The position numbers were made by a program, and so were the translations under genes. From Gamsiella multidivaricata (taxonomy: Eukaryota; Mortierellomycota; Mortierellomycetes; Mortierellales; Mortierellaceae): 64,000 nucleotides of DNA. The notes beneath the pieces were generated by a model. That model had not been told where the DNA came from and ran no database searches. It saw nothing but the letters and a program-made list of their open reading frames with translations. Below are positions 25,130 to 36,676 of the stretch, in pieces; within the stretch, counting starts at the first letter, position 1, and the number at the start of each line of letters is the position of its first letter. The stretch spans positions 496,001-560,000 of the forward strand of contig NW_026251709.1 of assembly GCF_025024155.1 (NCBI RefSeq), in the 5' to 3' direction.

Positions 25130-28100
25130 CTACCTCAGCGAGACATGGACCATAGAGTCTGCAATATCAGGCCGGACAAGTGATGCATCCGTGAGGGATT
25201 CGATCCCCATCTCTTTTCTTCTTCGCCTTCTTTCTAGCGTTCGCCGCCGGTAAGCCACCTTGAGTCTCCGGAACTCGTTCTCGTCTAGCCTCCAGCCGAT
25301 CCAAACCTTGCCCGTGATCCGGGCCTGATGCATATTCCTGAATACTGATGCGTCGACCTGTTGCATCACCATGTTGTTGTTAAACCTTCCTTCGCAGCCT
25401 GAATCCCCACTCCACTCATCCGTTTCGTCTTCATCGTTCTGAGATATTTCCTGATCTAATATCTCATCATTGGATCCGCCATGCTCCCCCTCTTCGTAGT
25501 CGATATCGTACTTGTCTATGATCATAGTCGACATCTCAGCCCCTTGTTCGTGGTACCCCTGCAGCCGCGACCCATTAAAGTCCCAACAGTAGACTCCCTC
25601 CCTTCCCTCGTGTGAGCGTTCGCATAGCGTGGCAACGAGGGTTGTGTGATCAGGGGTGACCGTAATGTCCAGCAAGGTTAATGGTGCCGAAATAGGACTC
25701 TGAGGCGACTGGGATGTATGTAGCCGGGATTTAATACTTCCACGCTGCTGCCGGCTTGATGCGAATGAAGTATGCCCGGAGTCCGTAGATCCCATATTAT
25801 GCTGAATTGTAGTAATATCAGGGGAGCGAGTCGCTGTCCGTATATAGTGTTCGGTGTTCGAACTCCTCGTCTTCCAATGTCTCACATTACTTGGCTGAGG
25901 GTCGCTGAGTATAGAGACGATATTTCTTGTCTGCTGGAGATGGTGCATTGGCAATCTGGGGGTCAGCGAGTAAAGTCGGTCGCCTGTTCTGAGATCCCAG
26001 ACATTGATACAGCAGCTCATATTGTCGTCACTGTCCATTGCTATCCCATCCCGCCACCGTTGTTGACCCGCCACGTCCTCATCGTGTCCAGCATCCTCGT
26101 GCTCATGCTGCCCATTTTGCTGTGAAAGGCGAGTCATCATGCTGCCTCCTTGGTTCCATGGTCCTCGACCTCCTGTCAACAAAAAAAAGTCTGTCATACA
26201 CATCTTTGATGGCTGATAAAGCCCAGGGATCTCGTAGACCAGACTTCCAGTAGCGAGTGAGAAGACAAGTACCGACCCTGAGAATTCTGTAGAACAGGCA
26301 ACAAGCGAATCACCGACACATATATGCTCGATTCCGGAAACCCACTCGTCTAAACCTGGTGTAGCAGTTGAGGCGAGATAAGATGCCGAGTGTATGGTGC
26401 CATGCGAAGACAGTGACGAGTTCGGGTCAGGGTGGATATCCCAAACACACAGCGTAGAGTCCTAGTGAAAAAAGGCACAGGTGTTAGAATTGTGGGATGG
26501 AAACATTAAACGTGTGATATGAATGTATAACCATGCACTTTACAGCGTTGCCGCAGACAACGACCCTGGAGTTCATGCCAACACAAAGAACTCTGCGACG
26601 CGCCCCTGTCTGCCAATGACGGATACATTGTTGCCCCGGCTCCTGAATGGACATATCCCATAGCCGCACTCCTCCATCCATGTGCCCTGTAACAAGAAAC
26701 GAATGCAAGGGCGAGGAATAGTGGCACAAGATATCGTTCGCAGAGTCTTCGCTCATCTGATGTCCCAGAGGTGGAGAGAGCAGTGTTTCCAAAGATGAGG
26801 GAAAGCCCTGTGGATTCAACTGGTCGTCGTGCTGCAGCTGCTCTGTTATTGTCGTGGTAGCATTTGCAGTCGAACCGGATTCATCACCACCGCCACCAAT
26901 ATTGTTGCTACTGTCTTTGTTGAATTTCAGCGCTGAAGCCGTTCGGATGGCAAAGACAACCCGATCATGCTCCTCTGGATCCTGCGCCATGATATTTGGT
27001 GTTTGACGGTTCGTTTGAGAGCCTACTCCATGTTCAGCTCCAGAAGGCAATTTGTCGCGATAATGAGGATTGGATCGTATCAATGCCGCCTGGCGACTCT
27101 TCGGGCGGGACCCTGTTCTCATCATCTCATCACTGCATCCTGTTGAATCGAGATGACGCGTGGGAAAGCTGGCCAAACTCAACGCCGTCAGTGCCGATCC
27201 TTCATGCTGAAGTCCAACAACTGCCATAGGTCGCCGCTTGCCCAGTATCCTCCGGATAGCACGATGTGCTGGCGTCGACAAAATCCGTCCAGAGGTTGAT
27301 CTCGACCTTGAAGATGATCTCGTTCCTGCTGAAGAGGACGACACTGATGGGCTCTCTGAGAGGGTCTGCGTTGCAGAAGTAAGGGTAGTGAGTGATGGGA
27401 GCATGAGTGGACAGTACCCTTTAGCGCGACCGCGGTACCAATTACTGGTCAGTCGGTAGAGAGCTCTCCAGTCCTGCTCCTGATCCCCCAAGATCCAGTC
27501 CTCGCCTTCATGATTGATCGCGTCCAAAGTATTCAAAGAGTCTTCTTCATGGTCTGGCTGATGTTGGTAGAGAGCGTCTGCACGCCGCTTGCCCTTCGGG
27601 TCTGCTAGTCGTACGCAGGTGCAAGTGTTGGAAGAGGTTGCCGAGATTTTATCCCCGTCTCCGTACTGACCGGGTCCTGACTCGCACTCCGCGATGCTGT
27701 CATGCTCAGTATCGGTCCCTAAGTTCGGACCGATACGCGAAGATGTGCTCGCCGACGTTGCTGTGCCCAGCTGGCTTGCATCGTCTCGATGCCGTGCCGT
27801 GCAAGAAGTGCATAATGAACACCTCCGCAAGCGTTCCTTGTCGCCACTGGTGTGCGAAGACAGATCATTGCAATCGGCGGACTCTGCTAACATAGCAGAG
27901 AGCGGAAAGCAAAGACGCAGGTCACGGTCTTTGAGGAACTCCAGTTTCCACAGCCCACGAGCAGCGGTGAAGGAGAAATCCCTCCAGGCTAGATGTCTCC
28001 AGAGAAATTGGCGGTATCGTTGGGTGAGGGCATACCAGCGCCGGCAGGTCGCAGCCGCGTTAAGAAGTGTGAGATGGTCTAGGTGAATGAGGACCAGGAG

Positions 28101-28241
28101 GATGATCTCTGTGGGAAGATGAGCGGGTGCATTGAAAGCATTGCAGCTGAGGTCCAAAGTGGAAGTTGTTGCTGCTTCAGAGGCTACAGTGTTTGTGTTG
28201 CCTAGGGCCGGCGTAGCCTCGGCCATGTCATTGTGTTGCAT
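25130..28241 (-). CDS. F-box and WD40-repeat protein
   Basis: Likely substrate receptor of an SCF (Skp1-Cullin-F-box) ubiquitin ligase. Exons 28241-26544 and 26461-25130 on the minus strand give 1009 residues. An F-box lies at about residues 38-84 (LPTEIILLVLIHLDHLTLL, then CRRWYALTQRYRQFLWRHL). A long Ser/Asp-rich linker follows, then WD-type blades such as FLVTGHMDGGVRLWDMS and, across the splice, VVVCGNA|DSTLCVWDIH. A few weaker blades and an acidic insert precede the basic C-terminus. The intron donor is taken as GCT|GTAAAG because it gives a perfect WD repeat; a second in-frame donor (ATG|GTTATA) would add four residues. The frame stays open for about 35 codons upstream of the chosen ATG, so an extra 5' exon is possible. 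The substrate cannot be inferred. Confidence 0.85.
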
Positions 28242-29391
28242 CTCAGATGGTGAAGTGTACGAGAAGGGCTTATCTGATGAAGAGGAGAGTGGAGGCGGAA
28301 CACTAATAGACGTTGCGAGATTGAGAAGGATGGAATGAGGATCCGTTTATTTGATTGAACAAGACATGGAGCTGCTATGGAGGTGCTCGCGAAGGCTGCT
28401 GGAAGAGTGAGCGTGGAAATTGGCCAGTGCAGAGCTGCCTGCAGCTCTTGATACATGACATTCCAATTTGATCCCTATTGAAAAAACCGAGGATGCCCTA
28501 CGACCAGTAGCCGACGATCTCGAGGTACTAGGCGATTTAGAGGTGGATAGACGCGCATAGCGGCTGAACTCTTTGTCAATTGAGGCATAGACAAACGCGT
28601 CTTCAGTGATAGACAGCAGCTGATTCTGCCCTGCCCAGCAGTGAACAGAGCACGACACGTGTGCCCAATGTTTGTGTCCTTACTCTACCCTTCAACAAAT
28701 GGATATACCGATTTATGGTGGATAATAAATTAGTCTATTGGGCTAAGAGACGGACGCTTGTCAAGGAATGCAGACTATGGAGCACTTGCATGTGGAGTCT
28801 ACATGTGGAGAAGCAGCCCGAAGGAGATAGGCCCGGCCCCCACAAAAGAAGGTGTGGGTCATCCCGCCTACAAACAGCGCCCCAAGCGCACAAACAAAAA
28901 ACCGTTACTCTGTTTACATTCCCGCAAAACCTTTATTCGCTTGCTCCTCCTCTATTTCTTTCCTCTCCACAGCCCTTGTTGCTGGTGTTCTTTGTTTCCT
29001 CCGCATTGCCGCCCATGCAAAAGAGCAGCCTCGGATGAATTCTGTGCAATCCTGGAGCTTGCATTGTCAACAATGGTCGAAGAAGCAAAAAACGTTTGTC
29101 TTTCGTGTTCATGGCATTCTGTACCATCTGTTCATGGCATCTTCCTCTAGAGTTTGTGTTTTAACTTTTGTTCTTAGCTACCTTTTGTCCATGAGCGGTA
29201 TATAAACAAGTGGAAGGCATACACTCTAGTATCTCTCTTGTCTCTCTACTCCTCCCCTTCTCCGCTCTGCAGGTGCTTACGCTCCATGTTCCAGCATCAA
29301 TAGCGCTTCCCGCAATAAGGATAAGTCACTGTCGCTTCCTCGACCACTCCACATCCCACTCCAGACTCTACTTGCCCGACCTTTCTTGACA
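28242..29391. promoter_or_regulatory. Divergent region between the F-box/WD gene and the Atg22-like gene
   Basis: No supported gene lies here. The minus-strand frame 28658-28347 is Ser-rich and could be a 5' exon of the F-box gene, but I found no convincing splice join. The plus-strand side has a TATA element at 29199 and a C/T-rich leader at 29229-29275. Confidence 0.4.
29199..29206 (+). promoter_or_regulatory. TATA box of the Atg22-like gene
   Basis: TATATAAA occurs 193 nt before the ATG at 29392 and is followed by a pyrimidine-rich stretch (CTCTCTTGTCTCTCTACTCC), the usual layout of a fungal core promoter. Confidence 0.5.
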
Positions 29392-31222
29392 ATGGCCAAC
29401 TACACCAGCGCTACGGATCTAAAACATGTATCTGGGCTGCAAAGGCTCCGACGCCGACTCTTTTACAACAACCCCTCAGACGAAACAGAACTCCAACCGT
29501 TCATTCAGGAGCCACTCGTCAAAAAGTCAGAGCTTTGGGGATTCTTTCTTTTAGGATTCGGTTACTACTCCTGGCCAAATGTCTGCGCTTCGCTGTTACT
29601 CCCTATTCTCCTTCAGGGCATCGCCAGAGATGCTTCCCACCTTGAATCTAATCCTTTGATTGCTTGTCCGGACTTGGACTCAGACATCCCTGCAGGTGAT
29701 CGGTGCCAGGTACCGTTCGGCTGGATCCATGTCACACCAACGTCGTATGTGCTCCTGCTAAACGTCGTCTCAGTCTGGTGTACTATCTTTGTGACAATGG
29801 GCGTGTCCGCGCATGCAGACCATGGTCGGACATCAAAAAAGATTCTGTTGACTTTTATCACGGCGCTGTGTGCGGTTGCCTGCCTGTTCTTTGTTGGCGC
29901 CCTGAGACCGGAGGTTTGGTGGTTCTCTGGAATAGTTTATGTCCTTGGTAAGTGCTTCTGCAAAGGCGAACTGTGTCTGATAATAAATACAGTATGCGCT
30001 GAACGCTTCTCAAATTTGTGAATATAGCGGCTATCATGTATGGCGTCGGGCTCAATTTTTATGACGCCCACATCTCCATTTTGACAAGATACCATCCAGA
30101 TGTCGTCCGTGCTGAACTGGCCTACGGCGAGTCCGCCCCTGAATACATTGATGCCAAGGTCAATGTCCAGACATTTCTTTCAGGCGGCTCCTCTGGCGCT
30201 GGATACGCTGGCGGTTTGATTCTCACAATCTTCGTGGCTATCATCCTGTTATTCACAGATGCCAGTCTCCTGATGGTCGGCTATTGTGTAGTCATGGCCG
30301 GCATCTACATATTTATCTTCACGGTCCTCTATGCCCGACTGTCCATCCAGCGCACATTCCCACCTTTACCACCAGACGCTAGCATACTCACGTACGGATA
30401 CAAGCGTATTGGAAAGACAGTCAGCAAGGCGCGCAAACTGAAGACGCTTTTTTACTTCCTGTGCACATGGTTCATTCTCGGAGACGGCCTCTCTGCAACG
30501 TCCAATATGGCCATTTTGATCGCACAAGATCAGCTCCAGCTCGGTAATACATCCATGATAATTGCTGCCTTGATCCAGTTCATCACTGCGGGCGCCGGTA
30601 TTGTATTCTGGATATGGGTGCAAAACTCGCGCGGCCTCTCGCCTCTTAAAACCGTCATCCTCAATACCATCCTCTTTGGCATGCTTCCTGCATACTGCCT
30701 GCTGGGGCTAATCAAGGACAGCCCCATTGGTCTGAAGCATGAGTGGGAACTATACATGTTGGCAGCTTTCTTTGGATTCTTCTCAGGAGCGATCTATTCG
30801 TCCAATCGCGTCGTATATGCACAACTCATCCCATTTGGACACGAGAATGAGCTGTTTGCGCTGTACGAGATGTCGTCCGTGAGCTCGTCTTGGATTGCGC
30901 CATTGATTTGCACAGCGATCATCGAGCGTTCAAGTGTACGGCATACGTGGTGGTTCCTGGCGTCACAGTTCTTCATCCCTGCATTTTTCATGATATTTAT
31001 TAATGGTAAGTTCCATGAAGTTGAGACGTTTTTTTTTTTTTTTTTCTCGTTCTGCTATTAACATAATTCCTTTTTACACGACGGCGAATAGTGGACAAGG
31101 GTCGTACGGAGGCTACAGAATTTTACGAAGCTGAGCAACTGAGTCAAAGGCAGCTTGCCGAACACGAGACTTCCGGGATGGTGCAAGCGGACAACGCCTC
31201 TGGTTTTGAAGATCAAGAGTAA
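29392..31222 (+). CDS. Atg22-like vacuolar amino-acid effluxer (MFS-type membrane protein)
   Basis: Polytopic membrane protein. The Atg22 family exports amino acids from the vacuole after autophagy. Exons 29392-29947, 30028-31005 and 31092-31222 give 554 residues (yeast Atg22 has 528). The N-terminus is cytosolic, followed by VKKSELWGFFLLGFGYYSWP, the family's entry into the first membrane helix. About ten to twelve hydrophobic segments follow, with a loop of about 100 residues after the first helix. AFFGFFSGAIYSSNRVVYAQLIP near the end is typical of the last third of the family. The C-terminal tail is acidic and Gln/Glu-rich (EQLSQRQLAEHE). Both splice junctions are phase 1. Intron 2 contains a 17-T run. 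Membership in the Atg22/MFS clan is likely; orthology to ATG22 itself is not proven because such genes are often multicopy. Confidence 0.75.
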
Positions 31223-32559
31223 AGTTCTTTAGGTTCTTAATTTATTAAATCGTAATACTATGCTAGGTGCTATATACTATTTGAATCGGCTTTCTAGACG
31301 AAAGACACGGTGCACGAGGTTGAATAGTCCAATAGAGTACTTTAGACACGTATTACTGTGCATGGCCTTGATTGAGGTGCTGACGCTATGCGGTTCTGCC
31401 GCACCGATACCTTCCAGCCAACCGTTTTTTTTTTTTTTTTTTTGTAAAGAGCTGGGAAACATGACCCTGAATGGCGGTGTCCTCTTCATGAGAATCGTGG
31501 CCAGCCTTCCTACTGTAGGTGCAGTAAAGGTATGCCAAGCATACTTATATTTAAAGACCCCTTCCACAAGTATGCAGTCAACTGGTATGTGGAGCAGTTC
31601 TGGCACAAAGTTGGAGCTCAAAAAGTCTCTTTTCCAGGGCCAAATACATGGGATCGTATCGGATTCTATGAAGCGTGACGAGTCTTAAATGTCTTCACGG
31701 GTTGGGAACGGCCGCGGACGAAACCAGCCGGCTTCTATCTGGTTCCTCTGATGACGGACAAGGGAGGTTTTTTTTGGGATTGACGTAGCGTAAACCATGG
31801 TGGCAATCCATTGGGCGCAGTCTCGAGAAAGTTTTTTGTGCGTCCATGTAGAACTGCTCAAACAGTTCTACAGTTCTAACTCCGAGAGGCCATATCTTCT
31901 TGGACGCAACTTTGTAGCCACGAGGATCCAAATTCCGGCAGGCTTCCCTGTTAACTCCACACAATCCATTCATTTGCCATATCGACGAAGCAACTGTTCC
32001 ACTTTTACACGTTTACACTTCTCCTTCGTTGGACCTATGGATTCTCCCAGAAATTATCGTTATTGTATGCGATGTTGGCGGACACGGTGTCCACTGAGCA
32101 ACTGAGATGCTAAGAAGCAGAATTTCGCCCTTGTGAATCAGGATTTGGTTGTTATTGCTATATATTAATGTGATGGAGCGTACGATGCTCCGAGAAAATA
32201 ACGTTCCTAGTATCTGCAGTCGTATTGAAGATGGCATGCGTGGTGTCCGGGAGGGCAGCCAACCTTTACAATAATCAGACTGAGATTTCAACTTATGATG
32301 ATGAGGAGTTGGTGCTTCGAATTCATAAATTCATGATACTGCAAATTGATGAATGAAGGGAGGACATGGACTGTGCTTAGATGCCTCAGGAACAGATAAA
32401 AAAATACGGGATAAACAACCCCTGATTACCTGGTTGCTGCTCGCCGCAGAGGTTGCACATCAGACTTTATTCACAAAGACCGTCCACAAAAGAAGTGTGA
32501 TATGCCGGATGCGAGGATAGCCCTCATTTACTCGCGAAGTAATCCATCCCTGGTCCACA
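31223..32559. other. Gene-free stretch between the Atg22-like gene and the F-box relic
   Basis: Holds a run of about 18 T at 31425-31442 and scattered short frames without family resemblance. The minus-strand frame 31973-31695 has no recognisable motif. This is probably the Atg22-like 3' UTR followed by decayed sequence. Confidence 0.35.
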
Positions 32560-34010
32560 GCCTGCCAAGGTCCTCATCATCAACGTCGCCAAGGTGTTTC
32601 GCGAGGTGCAGCGTCCTGAGCTATATCATGGTCACTATTCGAGAGTACATCGCACGCTGACTCTCTCCCAGGCCCGTCAAAGAATGATCATCCACCTCGA
32701 TGTAGACTGTCATCCTTCGCATACCGCGATACGCCCGCGGTTCACCCTTGACAATGTCCGTCACCATCACCGTATCAGCCTGAAAAGTCGTTAATTTCAG
32801 ACAGTTCTCCTGCAAGATTTGCACCATGGCACTCGTCACCGCCACGCAGCCATCGAGTCACAGACTTGCAATCAATTAACAGAGCCGAAGTCCTTGCGTT
32901 CTCAGCTGCGGTCACTGTTGGTATACATCCATCACGAGAAGTCCTGCCACACCAATCTTGCGGTTCAGAGTCAATGCTCGGGACGACCTAATTCCTCTGC
33001 CGTCAAGTCCTGAAGCTGTTGCATTTTTTTTTTTTCAATAACTCCGCCAAGTCCTCATCCTCCACATGTACCCACAACATGTCTATTGACTTGAGTTTCG
33101 AAAGTGGCTATGGATTCAAAGTAAGCGCCTTGATGGAAATACTAGCCTCCTTGTCATACCCCTTTCGCTGCTCCGACGGCCTGAATCAACTCCTGTTCCC
33201 ACTCGATAATTCTCCTCTCCAGTGAAGTGACTCGAGATTCGGATACTGACGGAAGAACATGGCTTGACTCTGAGGCGATAGATCTGTGGGCGCACTATTG
33301 TCGATACAATTGCCGATTTCTCCAGCTTAAAGTGCCTCGGTCTTTCAAAAGCGAACACAGTCTGGTTTTCCATATGACGGAGCCCATTGTTCTATAATAG
33401 TGCTGATCAATCTCGCACGCTAACTTGAGTCAACGTCAGAGAGCGAGGTTTCGAGCAGACTTGAAGGAATAGACCCTACAGCTCGTCCAGGATGTTTGTC
33501 AGCGCGAGCGAAAAGTTACTTAGGTTGGTGCATAAAGCAAGCGCGCTAAGGAATGCCCTCAAGAATTGGGGTTCAAGCGAATGGTATCTTAACATGCCGC
33601 ATCTAATTTCCCGCAGGGTTACAGAGAAGACCCCAGACAAAAGCTTTGCTGGCTCGGGATGATCCATAGGAGACTCCCATAAGTTGATGGGGAGGACCCA
33701 GAACCGGCTGCAGTCGTAGAGGGAAAGATACTCGCGGGTATACTTTCCCATAAAGCTGATCTCGTGGATGTAGCTCTTGTAAAGGCTACGAGCATTTTCG
33801 GTGGGATAGATGGAACCTCTCTATCTCCGTTTCGGTGGTCTGTCCAGCACGATGGAGTGGTATATACCTGGGATAAAGGTGTCATGAGAAAGCTTGTTGG
33901 ATAGCTGCTTGCCAATATAGCCTCCACGATTTCAGGAATATCGAGTGGATTCGTTTGGACTGCCGCGGTAAAAAAAAAAAAAAAAAAAAAAGGTCTGGTA
34001 AACAAGGTCT
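32560..34010 (-). pseudogene. Relic of an F-box/leucine-rich-repeat-type protein gene
   Basis: Read on the minus strand, the start has NPLDIPEIVEAILAS, the opening of many F-box proteins in this fungal group. In shifting frames come FWVLPINLWESPMDHPE, LRAFLSALALCTNLSNFSL, SKPRSLTLTQVSV, RPRHFKLEKSAI and MFFRQYPNLESLHWRGEL, which are LRR-like blocks. KLTTFQADTVMVTDIVKGEP and MRRMTVYIEVDDH lie near 32830-32690. The blocks keep their order but are separated by stops and frame changes, with no matching splice sites. An A21 run interrupts the 5' end at about 33970-33990. I infer a dead copy of an expanded F-box family. Confidence 0.6.
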
Positions 34011-34350
34011 GGAAGGAATGCACTTTTTATATTCTCGCCGATTACACCCTTTAAGGTCTGCTCATCGACAGCCTGCATCGCTCGCATTTACGCTCATGAT
34101 AGACTCGTTCTCCCACTCCACCTTGAATTCAAGACGCTGTTGCTTATCGTTATACATAGCGAGCTTGTTCCAAAGAGTTGTTGTTAGATTACTATATTGT
34201 TTTATTTGATTATGAACGAAACATATATACGAAGTACTAAATCAAGCTGTCGCGGAACCCGCGCTGGTGTTATCATTGTTCATGAGGTATATGTAAGATG
34301 TGGGTATTGCAATGGCCAGACATAGGCGCCTAAGCATGTGCGTGGCGTTA

Positions 34351-36122
34351 TCACAGGAGATGGTCAGCCTTTCGGGCCCGTTGCCACCGCACAACCTCCT
34401 CGTACACGGTCCAAGAGATGGCAGAGTGGATCGATTTGCGTATCGTTCTCACGAAAATACCATCAAGGAACCCGATTGCACCTTCCTCCTATTAACATTC
34501 ACGAGAAACAATAAAGTATTGATTAAGTTTGGAGTTGCCATGGATAGACTATCAACGAGAGTCTGGTAGATTATATATGCATGCACAAGGCTTTTGTAGT
34601 GTATGTGTGACAGATACGTACCAGTAGGACCTTGCGGGCACCTTGGAACACATTCTTGTATTCTGCAGGCTTCAACTGCATTCTTGTTTTCAGCATATCG
34701 AACGGGTGCGTTAAGGTTGTGGAAAGAAAACCCGCAGCGATACCGGATACCATATGGATGGTGGGTGTGCTCACATCGAAGTATGCCGAAGTTGCCCTCA
34801 ATGCTATATATTTACCACATCGGAATCGTACAGTAAGAAGGCAACACATGTCAGAATACTGCCTGTGTAATGGGAGATATCGTCCAACCATATCCAGTTA
34901 CATCGCATGAATGCATTCGTGTACATACCTGAGAGATGGGATTTGCTCTGCTCGTAGAACAGAACATAGAGACCGGCAAGAGGAGCGTCTCTCATAGCGG
35001 TCGCACCAAATCCTGCCCACAATCCTAAAGTAAATCATGTTTGTGATACATTAACACTGGAGCCCATGCTAGTACAGACATCAATCATGATAGCATTAGT
35101 GCTTCTATGGTGTACCTCGAATTCCTTCGTTCCTGAAGATGGACGAGAAAGCTCCAGACATGCTGTTGTAATTATACAGATTGCTCTAGAACGCATAGTT
35201 GAGTATTCAATAGTGATTTAGGCCAAGCCGTAGCAGTATTCGCATTTTTGCGCAGCGTTGTATCCAAAATGAAAATAAAGGAGTAGAAGGCCAGCCTACC
35301 TCATAGCGCACTTTAATCACCGTCGCAGGCATCATCACAAAGCCGATCGCAGCTCGGGATGCACCGCCAGCAATCAGATTTTCGGTATTGCTCAGCTTAG
35401 GCAAGGCACTGCTGCTGGACATGGTCTCTGTCCGTTCCAGGCCATTGATCTTGCGCTTTGCGAGCAAAGTTCTCGCCTCGTTCAATACTGTAAAGTACAT
35501 GGCAGCGCCAGGCACATTTCTGTGCGAGATATGAAGATGGAGCGACTCTGGCATCAGTTAAGAACGTTCATACTGGGAGAATGGAGCTAATCCACGTTTG
35601 CAATAAAGTTTGGCAAGAGTGTCGTGGGAGCTTTCCAAATGCTCGTAGCACGGCAGTGTATGGTTCCTAGGGGTGATACTTTGGGGGTCTTTGCTTAATA
35701 CGAATTACATCGCGCTTATTAAAACATACCTGACAACTGTGGGAACGGTTCCACGCCACAGACTGAGCACCGAGCCCTCTTTGATGATGCCGAAGACAGT
35801 CCTCCAGATCGTGCTATAGTCCCATTCAGGACAGCAGAGCGCGAATAAAAGGCGACCGTGGGATTAGATTCCGGATGACCGAGCGGGGCCCTCAAGTCAC
35901 CAAACGAGGGGACCGTGAGTATTTTGTTTACCTTTCCAGAGGAGCGATGGTGAGGCCGGCCTGACTGCCCTGCTTGATAAAAGCAAGATGGGCTTGCTGC
36001 TGCTGCTGTAGCCGTGTCTTGAGCAGGTCTAGGGGCTGGACAAAGACGCAGGCACATAGTCCGGAGACGGCTCCACCGATGAGGTGTTCAATTGGGTCAC
36101 TTGATTTCTGCTTCGAAGGCAT
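34351..36122 (-). CDS. HEM25: Mitochondrial glycine carrier, SLC25A38/Hem25 family
   Basis: Inner-membrane carrier that imports glycine for the first step of haem synthesis. Seven exons on the minus strand (36122-35932, 35813-35730, 35519-35300, 35185-35116, 35024-34929, 34803-34622, 34488-34351) join in phase into 326 residues (human 304). The three carrier repeats carry [18 protein letters not shown] and [12 protein letters not shown]. The second motif lacks the usual acidic residue, which is characteristic of this subfamily. Other hallmarks are [29 protein letters not shown] and [21 protein letters not shown]. The Gln-run QQQQQ in repeat 1 is a small insertion. It is divergently placed from PWP2, with 554 nt between start codons. 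Confidence 0.93.
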
Positions 36123-36676
36123 GGTGATGTTAAAGTGGGGTTTGATGGAGAGGAAGGGTGAGGTTGGGTGGAGACGTGAAAAGGAGAGGGGTTCTGTGTG
36201 AGGGTAGGGGTAAATCGCAAAGGCGCAGAGAGGGAGAGAGAGATAGAGAGAGAGAGGAAATTAGGGTGCTTTAAAGAAAGGAAGACTTGAGGGAGGATAA
36301 CAGGCGCTGGCTGGGAAACCGGTCTGTTGGTCTGGTCCAGGCTGGTTCGCTATCGGGAGCAATTGAACGGATACGCGGTGCTGTGCTTTGTACAACTCGC
36401 GGGCTCACTTGCGCCCGTTCTCTGCTCCCAGCGGAAGCAAAAGGTTCCGCTCGGCTGCATTTGCACCAATGTGCAGTGCAGTCACGGATGTAAACAGCTG
36501 TTGGGGGCTTGCAAAAAAAAAAAAGAAAAAAAGAATAAAGAAAAACGAGACCAAGCTTTGCTGGTACAACACGCTTCATTCACATTCAGGACATCGGCTC
36601 GACTACAAGGCCATCCCATCCTCCATCCCTTATTTCTTTCCTTCTGTATTGCTGCCCATTTCAATATCATTGCAAT
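36123..36676. promoter_or_regulatory. Divergent promoter region of HEM25 and PWP2
   Basis: The 554-nt space between the two start codons has a purine-rich GAGAGA stretch at 36222-36258 (C/T-rich on the HEM25 side, so probably its leader). An A-rich run lies at 36512-36545, and C/T-rich sequence precedes the PWP2 ATG. No coding block is supported. Confidence 0.4.
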
